Positions 27,303-37,582 are shown, numbered from the stretch's first letter. The stretch: 64,000 bases of DNA from Acidocella sp. (GCA_029077825.1 JAQNCT010000006.1:1-64000), one strand, 5' to 3'. The notes: generated by a model from the letters alone, not told the origin. Numbers and translations are program-made.

Positions 27303-28514
27303 ATGGCCCCTCCCCTGCAACCGGTTCGCGGCACCCGCGATTTAATTGGCGATGATGCGGCACGCCACGCTTATGTGGTGGATACCGCCCGCCGGGTAAC
27401 ATCATTATACGGGTTTGCCGAATGGCAAACGCCTATTTTTGAAGATACCAAGGTATTTTCACGCACGTTAGGTGAGACCTCCGATGTGGTCACCAAGGAA
27501 ATGTACACATTTGAGGACCGTGGTGGTGACTCTGTTACGTTGCGCCCTGAGGGTACGGCGGGGGTTTGCCGGGCGCTGATCACAGCAGGACTAACCCAAA
27601 CATTGCCGCAAAAAGTGTTTTATTACGGCCCGATGTTTCGCTACGAGCGCCCGCAAAAAGGCCGCTACCGGCAGTTTCACCAAATTGGCGTAGAGCTCTT
27701 AGGGCCTAGCGTGCCGCTGGCTGATGCCGAAGTGATTGCAGCGGGCTGGCAAATTTTAAATGAGCTGGGTGTGGCAAAGGACGTTGTGCTGAACATCAAT
27801 ACGCTGGGGGATACTGAATCGCGTGATAATTATCGCGCGGCGTTGGTCGCATATTTCACGGCTCATGCGGAGAGTTTGTCGGCTGACAGCAAAAACCGAC
27901 TGGAGAAAAATCCGCTGCGAATTCTGGATTCCAAAGATACTGAAGATCAGGCGCTGGTTGCGCATGCACCATTGATTTATGATCATTTATCGGAAAAAGC
28001 CGCGCGATTTTATGCGGAATTGAAAACTGCTCTAACCAGCTTTGGCGTGCCCTACACTGAAAACCCCCGCATCGTGCGCGGGTTGGATTATTATAACCAC
28101 ACCGCGTTTGAGTTCGTGACCACGGCACTGGGCGCGCAAGGCACAGTGATGGCCGGTGGGCGCTATGACGGGCTGGTGGAGCAGATGGGCGGGCCGAACG
28201 TGCCGGGCATCGGCTGGGGTGCCGGGATTGAGCGGCTGGCCATGCTGCTGGCAGCATCACCGGTTGTGGCCCCGCCCGTGGTGGTTATCGGAGCGGAGTG
28301 CTGCATTGCAGTTGCGCAAACCTTGCGCGCCGCCGGGGTAAAAACCGAAATCGCTTTTCAATCCGGCTTCAAGAACGGGCTGAAATTCGCCAACCGGCGC
28401 GAAGCCAAGTGGGCTGTGCTGGCAAATGGTGAGCAGATTACGTTAAAAAACCTTGTAGATGGTTCTCAACTTGAAGTTTGTATGAATGAATTGCCGGAAT
28501 TATTAAAATCGTGA
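27303..28514 (+). CDS. hisS: Histidyl-tRNA synthetase
   Basis: Class II synthetase charging tRNA-His. It begins [16 protein letters not shown], has class II motif 2 in [20 protein letters not shown], the histidine-specific [13 protein letters not shown] (His A loop) and motif 3 in [12 protein letters not shown], with a C-terminal anticodon-binding domain of about 85 residues. Length 403. The acyltransferase gene starts within its stop codon (GTGA overlap), so that gene is coupled to hisS. Confidence 0.95.
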   Translation: MAPPLQPVRGTRDLIGDDAARHAYVVDTARRVTSLYGFAEWQTPIFEDTKVFSRTLGETSDVVTKEMYTFEDRGGDSVTLRPEGTAGVCRALITAGLTQTLPQKVFYYGPMFRYERPQKGRYRQFHQIGVELLGPSVPLADAEVIAAGWQILNELGVAKDVVLNINTLGDTESRDNYRAALVAYFTAHAESLSADSKNRLEKNPLRILDSKDTEDQALVAHAPLIYDHLSEKAARFYAELKTALTSFGVPYTENPRIVRGLDYYNHTAFEFVTTALGAQGTVMAGGRYDGLVEQMGGPNVPGIGWGAGIERLAMLLAASPVVAPPVVVIGAECCIAVAQTLRAAGVKTEIAFQSGFKNGLKFANRREAKWAVLANGEQITLKNLVDGSQLEVCMNELPELLKS

Positions 28515-29722
28515 GTCGTGAAGCCCCCCCTAAAAGCTTAACTATAGATGCTAGCGACATCGCGGTTGATGAAAAAACTCAGTACCGTTATTCGGAATTA
28601 GATGGGTTGCGCGGCATTGCATCACTGTTGGTAGGATTAAACCACGGCATAACTATTCCGCTTGTTATAACTGCAACACTGGCTGGGGTACCAATTGTTA
28701 ATGCTCTGGCCGGGGTGATTAACGGCGCTATATCAGTTGATTTATTTTTTATCATGAGCGGATTTTTCCTCTGTGGAATGTTGGCTTCCAACAGCATTCA
28801 CAATCTGTCTTCATATTATATCCGTCGCTACATTCGACTGATACCACCTGCTATTGTATCAATATTGATTCTTTATATTTTTGTAAAAACCAGCTTACAA
28901 AACGATTCTAAATATCCTGAAGCAAGTATGGATTATTTGCTTTATTATGCAGATAATAAAATTATTACAGCAAAGACGTTTGCGCTGAATATCTTGTTTA
29001 TTCACCACACGATAAATCCAGTGTTGTGGACAATCCGTGAAGAAATTTTAGTGTCGAGTATTTTTCCCCTGGTTTACTTCATAAAAAATCTGTTTTCATT
29101 TTGGTGGTACCGGACTGCCTGGCTGATAATTTATCTTTTTATCGCAGTGCTTCTTAAGCATCATCAAAGTTTGGGGTTAGACATATTTCATTATCTCTAC
29201 ATGTTCTATGCCGGTGCGATGATCAGAGATTACGCCTCTCAAATTCGCAGGCTGCCCGTTAATTTGCAGTATTTTTTGTGTTTTGCCGCTGTTGCAGGGT
29301 TAATAATTATTGGCGAATTGATCCCGACCTACGGTCGTCATCGAATTATATTTGATGTGCCCGTCATTGTCTTTGGAAGTATGCTTATTATACTACTCAG
29401 TCATGGAACCATACCTGCCATACGGAAGGTTTTGAATACCAGAAGTTTACAATTTTTAGGGCGAATTTCGTACAGTTTTTATCTTATGAATTGGGTATTC
29501 GTTATTGGAACAGCCCAGGTGCTTATGCAGACCCGCATGGTTACATATATTGGCGCACTGGGAACTGGGTTATTGCTGACTTTTATATCTACAATACTCA
29601 ATTTATATGCCGCGAACTGGTTTTATATTGCCATTGAACGCCAAGCCGTACGTTGGAGCCGTTATTTTGGAATAATAGCGTATAACGCTTCAAACACTCG
29701 CCCGATACATAAACCGACATGA
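28511..29722 (+). CDS. Acyltransferase-3 family membrane protein (OafA/YrhL type)
   Basis: Integral membrane acyltransferase that O-acylates a surface polysaccharide, lipid or peptidoglycan sugar. The family hallmark [20 protein letters not shown] (residues 27-46, with the likely catalytic His45) is followed by [13 protein letters not shown] and about ten membrane helices, 403 residues in all. The gene is far more AT-rich than its neighbours and uses many A/T-ending codons. Yet it starts within the hisS stop codon with a 4-bp overlap and ends 9 bp before prfA, inside a housekeeping translation cluster. Horizontal acquisition is likely (inference). The acceptor is unknown. The GTG start is set by the overlap. 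Confidence 0.82.
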   Translation: MSREAPPKSLTIDASDIAVDEKTQYRYSELDGLRGIASLLVGLNHGITIPLVITATLAGVPIVNALAGVINGAISVDLFFIMSGFFLCGMLASNSIHNLSSYYIRRYIRLIPPAIVSILILYIFVKTSLQNDSKYPEASMDYLLYYADNKIITAKTFALNILFIHHTINPVLWTIREEILVSSIFPLVYFIKNLFSFWWYRTAWLIIYLFIAVLLKHHQSLGLDIFHYLYMFYAGAMIRDYASQIRRLPVNLQYFLCFAAVAGLIIIGELIPTYGRHRIIFDVPVIVFGSMLIILLSHGTIPAIRKVLNTRSLQFLGRISYSFYLMNWVFVIGTAQVLMQTRMVTYIGALGTGLLLTFISTILNLYAANWFYIAIERQAVRWSRYFGIIAYNASNTRPIHKPT

Positions 29723-29731
29723 GACAAAAAC

Positions 29732-30787
29732 ATGAGTTTTGAGCATAAGCTCGACCGGATCATGAGCCGCGCCGAAGAATTGCGGTTTATGCTTTCAGGC
29801 AGCCTGAATGGTGAGGCGTTCGTAAAAGCCTCAAAAGAGCTTTCAGAAATTGAGCCGATTGAGGTGCGCATTGCGGAGCTGCGCGAGGCGGAAAAAGCCA
29901 AGACCGAGGCTGAAGCCATGCTGGATGACCCCGAGATGAAGGCCCTGGCGGAAATTGAAATTGAAACAATCCGCCAAGAATTGCCGGAGCTTGAAATGGC
30001 GCTGCGGCTGGCTTTGCTGCCGAAAGATGAGGCAGATGACCGATCTGCCATTCTGGAAATTCGCCCGGCGGCGGGCGGAGATGAGGCGGGCTTGTTTGCA
30101 GCCGAATTATTCCAGGCTTACCAAAAATATTCCGGCCTGCATGGCTGGAAGTTTGAGGTGATGGAATATGGCGAGAGCGAGCTTGGCGGCCTAAAGGAAG
30201 GCATTGCTGAAATTACCGGCAAATCTGTTTTCGCGAAACTGAAATTTGAATCGGGCGTGCACCGCGTGCAGCGCGTGCCGGCCACTGAAACACAAGGGCG
30301 CATCCATACCTCAACCGTCACCGTCGCCGTGCTGCCGCAAGCTGAGGAGGTGGATGTGGAGGTGAATGAAGGTGATTTGCGGATTGACGTTTACCGCGCC
30401 TCGGGTGCTGGCGGGCAGCATGTGAACAAGACCGAATCAGCAGTGCGGATCACCCATATACCCACCGGCATTGTGGTGGCCATGCAGGAAGAACGCAGCC
30501 AGCATAAAAACCGCGCCAAGGCGATGAAAATTCTGCGCGCCCGCATGTATGAGCAGCAACGCTCCAGCTTGCACGCCACCCGTGCTGCGGACCGCAAATC
30601 GCAGGTGGGCACCGGCGATCGTTCTGAGCGCATTCGCACCTATAATTTCCCGCAAGGGCGGGTCACTGACCACCGGATCAACCTCACTTTGCATAAAATT
30701 GACCGGGTGATGCTGGGCGAGATGGATGATGTAATCGATGCGCTGATCGCCGAGGATCAGGCCACGCGGTTGGCCGCCGATACATGA
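29732..30787 (+). CDS. prfA: Peptide chain release factor 1
   Basis: Recognises UAA and UAG and triggers peptide release. The GGQ motif is at residues 227-229 in [14 protein letters not shown]. The RF1-type codon-recognition PAT tripeptide is in RVPATETQG, which separates it from RF2 (SPF). Length 351. It is preceded by the AT-rich acyltransferase gene and overlaps prmC, its own methylase, by 4 bp. Confidence 0.95.
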   Translation: MSFEHKLDRIMSRAEELRFMLSGSLNGEAFVKASKELSEIEPIEVRIAELREAEKAKTEAEAMLDDPEMKALAEIEIETIRQELPELEMALRLALLPKDEADDRSAILEIRPAAGGDEAGLFAAELFQAYQKYSGLHGWKFEVMEYGESELGGLKEGIAEITGKSVFAKLKFESGVHRVQRVPATETQGRIHTSTVTVAVLPQAEEVDVEVNEGDLRIDVYRASGAGGQHVNKTESAVRITHIPTGIVVAMQEERSQHKNRAKAMKILRARMYEQQRSSLHATRAADRKSQVGTGDRSERIRTYNFPQGRVTDHRINLTLHKIDRVMLGEMDDVIDALIAEDQATRLAADT

Positions 30788-31611
30788 AAACCACCGAAGC
30801 CGTGACGCTGGTGGCAACACGGCTGGCGGCGGCGGGAATTGACGAGCCGCGGCGCGAGGCCAGAATGCTCCTTTCCGCCGCCTTGCAAACCGATGCCGCC
30901 GGGTTGCTGGCATGTGATGACATTGATGAGGCTTGTTTCACCCCCTTGCTGGCACGGCGCGAGGCTCGCGAGCCACTGGCTTATATTCTGGGAAAGCGTG
31001 AATTCTGGGGGCTGACATTTGCCACCTCTCCCGCCACATTGATTCCAAGACCCGATACTGAAACACTGATTGAAGCCGCCATTGCCATATTCCCGGACCG
31101 GCGGAAAATCCGCCGCATTCTTGATCTCGGCACCGGCACAGGTTGCCTGCTACTGGCAGCCCTGCATGAATTTCCTGAAGCCTTTGGGACCGGGGTGGAT
31201 TTATCAGCGGCGGCGGCGGTTCTCGCGCAAAGCAACGCCGCACAATTGGGGTTCGCGCAACGCGCTGCGTTTTTGGTGGGAAACTGGGCTGACGCGCTGA
31301 GCGGGCAGTTTGATCTGATCCTCAGCAATCCACCCTACATTCCTGCCGCCGACCTGACCGGATTGATGCCTGAGGTGAAAATCTATGAGCCAGCCAGCGC
31401 CTTGGACGGCGGGGCGGACGGGCTGGCCGCCTATCGGGCGGTTATTGCCGCTCTGGCCGCCCTGCTTGCGCCAAACGGCGCTGCCATTTTGGAGCTTGGT
31501 ATCGGCCAGCAAAATGAAGTGACAAAACTCGTTGAAAATGCTGGCTTTACGGCCACCGCCCGGGCCGATCTTGCAGGCCACCCCCGCGCTCTGGTCATCC
31601 GGGCTAAATAA
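30784..31611 (+). CDS. prmC: Release factor glutamine methyltransferase
   Basis: SAM-dependent enzyme that N5-methylates the glutamine of the GGQ motif in RF1 and RF2. The NPPYIP catalytic motif is near residue 181, and the SAM-binding loop [16 protein letters not shown] near 115. The N-terminal helical domain that docks the release factor ([15 protein letters not shown]) is present. Length 275. It is translationally coupled to prfA by an ATGA overlap, a very common pairing. Confidence 0.94.
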   Translation: MKTTEAVTLVATRLAAAGIDEPRREARMLLSAALQTDAAGLLACDDIDEACFTPLLARREAREPLAYILGKREFWGLTFATSPATLIPRPDTETLIEAAIAIFPDRRKIRRILDLGTGTGCLLLAALHEFPEAFGTGVDLSAAAAVLAQSNAAQLGFAQRAAFLVGNWADALSGQFDLILSNPPYIPAADLTGLMPEVKIYEPASALDGGADGLAAYRAVIAALAALLAPNGAAILELGIGQQNEVTKLVENAGFTATARADLAGHPRALVIRAK

Positions 31612-31656
31612 CATTTGGCAGAATGCCTATATGAGGCTAAGGAGCAGTGGCGCGGC

Positions 31657-31740
31657 GTGAACAGCCCTCGAGTCCTGGTTTTCCCTGGGGCCAGAGCAGG
31701 TTCAACGGGAGCAAATCCCCTGGTCGTGCAAGCAATCTGA
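31657..31740 (+). other. Possible gene remnant or short leader ORF in the prmC-DUF4167 spacer
   Basis: A 27-codon GTG-started frame lies in the 148-bp spacer, with AAGGAG at 31639-31644 (12 nt upstream, rather far). Its start reads NSPRVLVFPGARAGST, which looks like the first beta strand and phosphate loop of NADPH-dependent FMN reductases, but ends after 27 residues. It may be a fragment of such a gene, a leader peptide, or chance. No RNA gene was recognised here. Confidence 0.2.
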
Positions 31741-31759
31741 CGAGGATATATTAAAGCAT

Positions 31760-32665
31760 ATGAATATGAAGCGCATGCGTGGCCGCAACCATCGCCCTAA
31801 CAGCGGCGGCGGCGGCGGGGGTGGTAGCGGGTTTCGCAACCAGCAGAACGGTATTCCGCTCAATCGGAACCATGTTTTCGATAGCTCTGGCCCGGAAATG
31901 CGGGTTCGTGGCACCGCCCAGCAGCTTTTTGAGAAATACCAGCAATTGGCCCGCGATGCGTCCAGCAACGGCGACCGGGTACTGGGCGAGGCTTATTACC
32001 AACACGCTGAACATTATTTTCGCATTATCAGCGCTATCAATCAGGCCCAAGGTCAGCCGGGCGGTCAGCCTAACGCGCAGCCAAACGGACAGCCAAACGC
32101 GCAGTCTAATCCGCAACAAGGCGGCCAGGAGCGAAATAATAACCAGAATAACGGCGACTATAATCGTCGGCCAGAGACGAACGCCGGTGATGTTAGCACG
32201 GAGCCGCAAAACGAGACTCGGTATGAGCAGCGCCCACAGGAAAATCGCCAAGAGCCGCGTCGGTTTGAGCAGCGCCCCTACGAGCAACGCAACAAACCCG
32301 ATTATCAACCGCGCCATGAGCGTAATGATCGCCATGAGCGAAATGAGCGCCCTGAACGCACCGAGCGTTACCGGCCAGAAACGCCCGTGGCTGACACGCG
32401 TATTGATATCAGCTCCGCCCTTGAGGCCGAACTGGCCGCAACTGTTGGCGCCATGGCTGAACCGACAGGATTTGGCGAACAGCCGGTGATTAACCAGGCC
32501 GCACCAGTGGAGGCCCGCGCCATCCCGATCATTCCTGATGCCCCACCACCCGCAGCTTTTGTGGCTGAAACGGTGCCTGAAGCGTTACCGGTTAAAGTGG
32601 CGCGGCCGCGCGGTCGCCCGCGGGTTGCGAAGCCAAGTGCGGCTGAATTGAAGCTTGAAGATTAG
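31760..32665 (+). CDS. DUF4167 domain protein, Arg/Gln/Asn-rich and mostly disordered
   Basis: A 301-residue protein with an alphaproteobacterial DUF4167 domain near the N-terminus (residues about 35-95: HVFDSSGPEMRVRGTAQQLF, AYYQHAEHYFRI). The start is basic (MNMKRMRGRNHRP) and followed by a seven-glycine run. Residues about 100-210 are low complexity: Gln/Asn-Pro repeats (QPNAQPNGQPNAQ) and Arg/Glu/His repeats (RHERNDRHERNERPE). An AT-hook-like basic segment (RPRGRPRV) lies near the end. The composition suggests nucleic-acid binding. It is regularly found after prmC in alphaproteobacteria. Function unknown. A strong terminator follows at once. Confidence 0.85.
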   Translation: MNMKRMRGRNHRPNSGGGGGGGSGFRNQQNGIPLNRNHVFDSSGPEMRVRGTAQQLFEKYQQLARDASSNGDRVLGEAYYQHAEHYFRIISAINQAQGQPGGQPNAQPNGQPNAQSNPQQGGQERNNNQNNGDYNRRPETNAGDVSTEPQNETRYEQRPQENRQEPRRFEQRPYEQRNKPDYQPRHERNDRHERNERPERTERYRPETPVADTRIDISSALEAELAATVGAMAEPTGFGEQPVINQAAPVEARAIPIIPDAPPPAAFVAETVPEALPVKVARPRGRPRVAKPSAAELKLED

Positions 32666-32671
32666 TTGTTG

Positions 32672-32699
32672 AAAAGGCCCGGGCAACCGGGCCTTTTTT
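32672..32699 (+). terminator. Rho-independent terminator after the DUF4167 gene
   Basis: Stem GGCCCGG (32676-32682) pairs with CCGGGCC (32687-32693) around a GCAA loop, followed by six T. The A-run before the stem pairs with the T-run, so it can also serve the convergent amidase gene, whose stop at 32698 overlaps it. It closes the lysC-to-DUF4167 gene series. Confidence 0.9.
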
Positions 32700-33990
32700 A
32701 TTTAACCGCGCCGGGTGCCCAGTTGATGCAACCCTCGGCCCACGCCGCCACTTGCAATAACTGCTTATCAGCACCGGGGGTGCTGGCAATTTGCAGACCA
32801 AGCGGCAGCATATTGGATGACCAGCCAGACGGAATGGAGATTGCCGGAGCCCCCATCAGGCTCCAGGCGGCGCAGAATGTCGCATCCCCCGTAAAAGCCA
32901 GGCCGGGCGGGGCCTCGCCTAAAGCTGGGAGTGTCAGCACGGCATGGTAAGGGGCCACCAATTTGGCAAATTGTCCGGTTAAGTGCTTTTGAAACGCCAA
33001 GGCCGCATGATAGTCCGACTCCGTTACAGCCAATCCGTCAGCCACTAGTTTTTTAAGAACATCGCTGGCTTGATCGGGATGATTTGCTGCCATGTTCTGA
33101 TGTATCCGGGCGGCCTCATATTGCAAAATTACCAGAGTGGCTTCGAATATGGCATCGCTGCTTGCCGGAAGTACCATTTCGGTCAGCTCGGCACCAGCTT
33201 TGCGAAGCGCTGTGAGAGAAGATTCAAAATTACCCTGTTGCTCGGCATCAGCCCGGCTCCAGGCTTCGGTGCGGATGACCGCCAGACGCGGCGGTTCAAT
33301 GAGAGGAAAATAATCCCGCCAGCTTGTTTCAGTTTCGACCACCTCAGGGGTTTGCTCAATGAACAATGCAAAGGCTGCGGCGGCATCGGCCACGTTGCGG
33401 GTGAAATATCCCAAATGGTCGAGCGAACCTGCCAGCGGATGCACACCATCAAGAGACATCGAACCGAAACTTGGCTTGTAGCCGACAACGCCGTTAAAGG
33501 CGGCAGGGCGAATGATCGAACCCAGCGTCTGCGACCCAAACGCCAGCGGTACAATGCCAGCCCCAACGCAAGCCGCTGATCCGCTGGACGACCCACCCGG
33601 CGTGTGCAGCCGGCTCCAGGCGTTAACTGTTGGCCCAGGATGGCGCCAGGCAAATTCGGTGGTGACGGTTTTGCCAAATATCGTACCGCCATAATTTTTT
33701 ATTTTCGCGGCAATCCAGGCATCCTCTGCCGGAACATTGCCGGCGTAAAACGGTGACCCGTTGCAGGTTGGCATGCCGGCGGTGGCAATAATATCCTTCA
33801 GGGCAATCGGGATGCCGGCCAGAACCCCGCTCAATGGCGGATAAATGGCGGGTCTGTAAGTGAATGCGTGAAGCCAGGGTTCCACTTCGTCAGCGCGCTG
33901 ACGGGCCGCCGCAATCATAGCTGTTCGTGGGATCGCACCCGTTTGAAGTTCCCAGATGGCGCCAAGCAGAGTCTTCCCACTGAAATCCAT
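32698..33990 (-). CDS. Amidase signature family protein
   Basis: Hydrolyses an amide to acid and ammonia by the Ser-cisSer-Lys mechanism. The lysine is in IPIALKDIIATAG (about 64-76). The amidase signature with both serines is TPGGSSSGSAACVGAG, then SQTLGSIIRPAAFNGVVGYK (about 155-174). The start is ATG 33990, where GAGG lies 7 nt upstream; a longer frame back to 34020 lacks a site. Length 430. It lies downstream of the infC terminator and so probably has its own promoter. It does not look like GatA of tRNA amidation: no gatB or gatC is nearby and the sequence is more like general amidases. Confidence 0.87.
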   Translation of the reverse strand: MDFSGKTLLGAIWELQTGAIPRTAMIAAARQRADEVEPWLHAFTYRPAIYPPLSGVLAGIPIALKDIIATAGMPTCNGSPFYAGNVPAEDAWIAAKIKNYGGTIFGKTVTTEFAWRHPGPTVNAWSRLHTPGGSSSGSAACVGAGIVPLAFGSQTLGSIIRPAAFNGVVGYKPSFGSMSLDGVHPLAGSLDHLGYFTRNVADAAAAFALFIEQTPEVVETETSWRDYFPLIEPPRLAVIRTEAWSRADAEQQGNFESSLTALRKAGAELTEMVLPASSDAIFEATLVILQYEAARIHQNMAANHPDQASDVLKKLVADGLAVTESDYHAALAFQKHLTGQFAKLVAPYHAVLTLPALGEAPPGLAFTGDATFCAAWSLMGAPAISIPSGWSSNMLPLGLQIASTPGADKQLLQVAAWAEGCINWAPGAVK

Positions 33991-34023
33991 GATTTTTCCT
34001 CGGTTATTTTTATCCCACAACTC

Positions 34024-34062
34024 AAAAAAACTGGCTCAACCAAAATGGTCGAACCAGCTTTT
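34024..34062 (-). terminator. Rho-independent terminator of thrS-infC
   Basis: Read on the minus strand: CTGGTTCGACC, loop ATTTT, GGTTGAGCCAG (11-bp stem with G-U pairs), then seven T (34024-34030). It stands 10 nt past the infC stop codon and separates infC from the amidase gene. Confidence 0.88.
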
Positions 34063-34072
34063 TGTCAGTAAA

Positions 34073-34612
34073 TTATTTAGGCGACAGCACCATCACCATC
34101 TGGCGATTTTCCATCTTTGGCATCTGCTCGACCTTGGTTTCAACATCCATGTCGCCACGGATACGCTCAAGCACCTTCACGCCAAGCTCCTGATGGGCCA
34201 TTTCACGGCCACGGAACCGCAGTGTGACTTTTACCTTGTCACCCTCGCCGATGAAGCTCTTCATCGCTCGCAGTTTTACCTGGTAATCGTTCTCATCAAT
34301 GTTCGGTCGAACCTTCACTTCCTTAATTTCGACGACTTTCTGCTTCTTACGAGCTTCGTTCTTTTTCTTCTGCTGCTCGTATTTAAATTTGCCGTAATCA
34401 AGGATTTTAGCGACGGGCGGCTCAGCGTTTGGGCTGATTTCCACCAGATCAAGACCAACAGCAAAGGCACGGGAAATCGCCTCACGGGTGCTCAGCACCC
34501 CCTGCATTTCACCGTCCTGGTCAATTAAACGTACCTGTGGGATTCGAATTTCGTCATTAACCCTTGGGCCTTCGCGGGAAGGTGGCGTGGGTGGCGCTGG
34601 CGGTCTGGCTAT
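34073..34612 (-). CDS. infC: Translation initiation factor IF-3, with an AUA start codon
   Basis: IF-3 checks start codons and prevents 30S-50S association. The 179-residue protein has the N-terminal domain ([39 protein letters not shown]) and the C-terminal domain ([20 protein letters not shown] to MVMVLSPK). No ATG, GTG or TTG lies at the right place: the first ATG is at residue 36, inside the N-terminal domain. The frame opens at ATA (34612), reading [15 protein letters not shown], with AGGAG 6 nt upstream. Non-AUG starts (AUU in E. coli) allow IF-3 to repress its own translation, so an AUA start fits the same control. It is downstream of thrS, but rpmI and rplT do not follow. Confidence 0.92.
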   Translation of the reverse strand: MARPPAPPTPPSREGPRVNDEIRIPQVRLIDQDGEMQGVLSTREAISRAFAVGLDLVEISPNAEPPVAKILDYGKFKYEQQKKKNEARKKQKVVEIKEVKVRPNIDENDYQVKLRAMKSFIGEGDKVKVTLRFRGREMAHQELGVKVLERIRGDMDVETKVEQMPKMENRQMVMVLSPK

Positions 34613-34677
34613 GGAAGTCTCCTGTGAAGGTTTCGAGAATGACGGCTTAGAGCAATTTGGCGGGTTAATGCAATCAG

Positions 34678-34707
34678 GGCAACCGGCTCCAAGGGGGCTT
34701 GGTTGCC
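34678..34707 (-). promoter_or_regulatory. Hairpin in the thrS-infC leader
   Basis: GGCAACC and GGTTGCC pair across 16 nt, and an inner CCAAG / CTTGG stem is possible as an alternative. No T-run follows on either strand, so it is not a simple terminator. It lies between the thrS stop and the infC ribosome binding site and could affect infC expression or mRNA processing. Role is inference. Confidence 0.4.
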
Positions 34708-34732
34708 TCGCAACGGCTCAGTTAAACGCAAT

Positions 34733-36655
34733 TTATCGTTGGTCCGGCGCCGTTGCCTCCCGCTTCAGCAATGCTACGGCATTATCCAGCCCCAAAACCT
34801 CCTGGGCCGCGCCGCCCAGGCGGCGAATCGCCACCGTGCGCTCCTCAGCTTCCTTGCGGCCCACCACGATGATGTTGGGGACATGATGCAGGCTGTGGTC
34901 GCGGATTTTGGCGTTGATCTTCTGGTTGGATAAATCGGATTCCACGCTCAACCCGGCAGCTTGCAAAGCCGCCACCACTTCCAGGGCATAATCATCGGCA
35001 TCTGAGACGATGGTGGCCACCACGGCTTGGGTGGGTGCCAGCCAAAGCGGGAAGCGGCCAGCATATTGCTCAATGAGAATGCCAAGGAAACGCTCAAAAC
35101 TGCCCAAAATGGCCCGGTGCAGCATAACAGGGCGCGCGCGGGAGGAATCAGTGGTGACATATTCGGCGTCCAGCCGCTCAGGTAGCACAAAATCCACCTG
35201 CAAGGTGCCGCATTGCCAGTCACGGCCAATGGCATCGCGCAACACAAATTCCAGTTTCGGGCCGTAAAACGCCCCCTCACCCGGGTTAAGCACATATTCC
35301 ACCCCAGCCGTAGCGCAGGCGGATTTCAATGCGGCCTCGGCACGGTCCCATACTTCATCAGAGCCAGCCCGCACGTCAGGACGGTCAGAGAATTTGATCG
35401 CGAAGCTCTCAAAACCAAAATCCTGGTAAACCAATGAGAGCAATTCCACGAACTTCACTGTCTCAGAGGCAATTTGTGCCTCGGTGCAGAAAATATGCGC
35501 ATCATCCTGGGTGAAGGCGCGTACCCGCATGATGCCGTGCAGCGCCCCAGATGGCTCATAACGATGGCATGCGCCAAACTCCGCCATCCGCAATGGCAAC
35601 TGCCGGTAGCTGCGCAAACCCTGTTTGAAAATCTGCACATGGCACGGGCAGTTCATAGGCTTCAGCGCCAGGGTGGATTCTTCATCCACCACCTCGGCGA
35701 TGAACATGTTCTTGCGGAATTTTTCCCAATGGCCGGATTTTTCCCACAGCTTACGGTCTACCAATTGCGGTGTACGCACTTCCTCATAACCAGCCGCCTC
35801 CAGGCGGCGGCGCATATAGGCTTCTACCGTGCGATACAGCTTCCAACCCTTCTGGTGCCAGAACACTGAGCCAACAGCTTCTTCTTGGATGTGGAACAAA
35901 TCCATATCCTTGCCGATCCGCCGATGATCACGCCGCTCAGCTTCCTCAAGCTGGAGCAGGTAGGCATCAAGTTCCTTTTGGTCTCGCCAGGCGGTGCCGT
36001 AGATGCGGCTGAGCATCGGGTTACGGTGATCACCGCGCCAATAGGCGCCAGCGGTTTTCAGCAATTTGAACGCCCCGCCAATATCGCCGGTAGAGCGCAT
36101 ATGCGGGCCGCGGCAGAGATCGGACCATTCTCCTTGGTGATATATGGTAATGTCCTGATCGGCGGGCAGATCACGGATTAACTGAACCTTGAATTCCTCA
36201 CCCTTCAACTGAAAATAGGTAATGGCATCGTCGCGCGACACGAGATTGCGGGTAAACGGCGCATTGGCAGCGATGATTTGGCTCATCTTGGCCTCAATGG
36301 CCTCAAAATCCGCCGGGGTGAAAGGCTCATTGCGGAAGAAATCGTAATAGAACCCGTTCTCAATTGAGGGGCCGATGGAGACTTGCGTACCGGGGTAGAG
36401 TGCCTGCACAGCCTCGGCTAGCACATGGGCGGCGTCATGGCGGATCAGCTCCAGCGCCACCGCGTCCTTGCGGGTAAAAAACTTCACCTGCGCATCAGTG
36501 GTAATCTCGCGCGCCATATCCTGTTGCGCACCGTTTACCTCCATCGCCAAAGCCGCTTTGGCAAGGCCGGGGCCGATGGCAGCCGCGATGATAGTGCCGG
36601 TGACGGCGCCATCAAACTGGCGGACAGAACCATCAGGCAGGGTAATCGCAACCAT
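34733..36655 (-). CDS. thrS: Threonyl-tRNA synthetase
   Basis: Class II enzyme charging tRNA-Thr. The 640 residues contain the N-terminal TGS domain ([15 protein letters not shown]), the second editing domain with [17 protein letters not shown], and the catalytic core with zinc ligands (Cys in [12 protein letters not shown], later His in QDDAHIFC). Motif 2 is [15 protein letters not shown] and the C-terminal anticodon domain follows. It is transcribed toward infC as in many bacteria, with a 120-bp spacer. GT9 starts upstream and lies 30 bp away on the same strand. Confidence 0.95.
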   Translation of the reverse strand: MVAITLPDGSVRQFDGAVTGTIIAAAIGPGLAKAALAMEVNGAQQDMAREITTDAQVKFFTRKDAVALELIRHDAAHVLAEAVQALYPGTQVSIGPSIENGFYYDFFRNEPFTPADFEAIEAKMSQIIAANAPFTRNLVSRDDAITYFQLKGEEFKVQLIRDLPADQDITIYHQGEWSDLCRGPHMRSTGDIGGAFKLLKTAGAYWRGDHRNPMLSRIYGTAWRDQKELDAYLLQLEEAERRDHRRIGKDMDLFHIQEEAVGSVFWHQKGWKLYRTVEAYMRRRLEAAGYEEVRTPQLVDRKLWEKSGHWEKFRKNMFIAEVVDEESTLALKPMNCPCHVQIFKQGLRSYRQLPLRMAEFGACHRYEPSGALHGIMRVRAFTQDDAHIFCTEAQIASETVKFVELLSLVYQDFGFESFAIKFSDRPDVRAGSDEVWDRAEAALKSACATAGVEYVLNPGEGAFYGPKLEFVLRDAIGRDWQCGTLQVDFVLPERLDAEYVTTDSSRARPVMLHRAILGSFERFLGILIEQYAGRFPLWLAPTQAVVATIVSDADDYALEVVAALQAAGLSVESDLSNQKINAKIRDHSLHHVPNIIVVGRKEAEERTVAIRRLGGAAQEVLGLDNAVALLKREATAPDQR

Positions 36656-36685
36656 GTAAATTCAACTCCAATATTCGTGCGGGGG

Positions 36686-37582
36686 TTATGGCAGGGCCGC
36701 GACAATTTGCGCAACTGACAGGCCGGCCAGATGTGGGGCCTGCAAAATAATTGGCCAGCCGCCGTCCGGGTAGCGCGGCGCGGTCAGCTTAGGGTCGCTG
36801 GCGGCGGAGAACATTACCAATGATGTAACACCCAAGGCTGCCGCCATATGCATCGGCCCGGTGTCGTTGCCCACGGCCAGGCTGGCGCGGCTAATGACAC
36901 TCAACAACTCAGACAGGTTGGTCTGGCCGGTAAGGTCAATGGCAAGCGGGGCAAACGAGCGTATGGTCGCGGCCAGCGGGGTCTCAAACTTGCTCCCCAC
37001 CACCACCACAGGCATTGGCAATTGCGCCGCCAGAGCCGCGAATTTGGCCTCAGGCCAGCGTTTTTCTGGCCGGTGCGGGGCAGCGCCCGGAACCAGCAAG
37101 GCAAAGCGGGCCGGTAGCATGAAGCGAGAGATATCGGCCTTGGCCCACGAGAAATCAGGCGGCGGCAGTTGGTCAATTCCGGCGGCAGCCAGCTGACCGG
37201 CCAACCGCTCGCGCGTGTGGATGAAGTCACGCTGCGGGTCAGCATGCGGCAGTGCGCAACCGGCAACCACGCCGCTCCAACGCGGCTTGCCGGCCAATTC
37301 AAAATAACGCGACGAGCGTGACGAGGTTTGCAGATCATATACCATGTCAAACCCGCGCAACTGCTGGCGCAATTTCATAATACCAGGGATATTCCAAAAA
37401 TCCGGCCTGGTGTCGGTAATAATATGGTCAAACCACGGGCTGGCGGACAAAAACCCGGCAAAAGGCAGCGTGGTCATCAGGGTGATGTCATCTAGCGCAT
37501 GCGCCGCTTTGATGGCCCCAAAAGCCGCAGCGGCGAGGATAATATCCCCCAAAGCGCCATGCTTGATGATCAGAATTTTCAA
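36686..37582 (-). CDS. Glycosyltransferase family 9 (heptosyltransferase-like)
   Basis: ADP-heptose-type or related transferase for LPS core assembly, on the cytoplasmic face of the inner membrane. The N-terminal KILIIKHGALGDIILAAAAF is the GT9 opening. The C-terminal nucleotide-sugar site reads LAVGNDTGPMHMAAALGVTS (about 237-256). Length 298, slightly short. It overlaps the upstream GT4 gene by 4 bp, so the two probably act on the same glycan. Exact sugar not assignable. Confidence 0.87.
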   Translation of the reverse strand: MKILIIKHGALGDIILAAAAFGAIKAAHALDDITLMTTLPFAGFLSASPWFDHIITDTRPDFWNIPGIMKLRQQLRGFDMVYDLQTSSRSSRYFELAGKPRWSGVVAGCALPHADPQRDFIHTRERLAGQLAAAGIDQLPPPDFSWAKADISRFMLPARFALLVPGAAPHRPEKRWPEAKFAALAAQLPMPVVVVGSKFETPLAATIRSFAPLAIDLTGQTNLSELLSVISRASLAVGNDTGPMHMAAALGVTSLVMFSAASDPKLTAPRYPDGGWPIILQAPHLAGLSVAQIVAALP

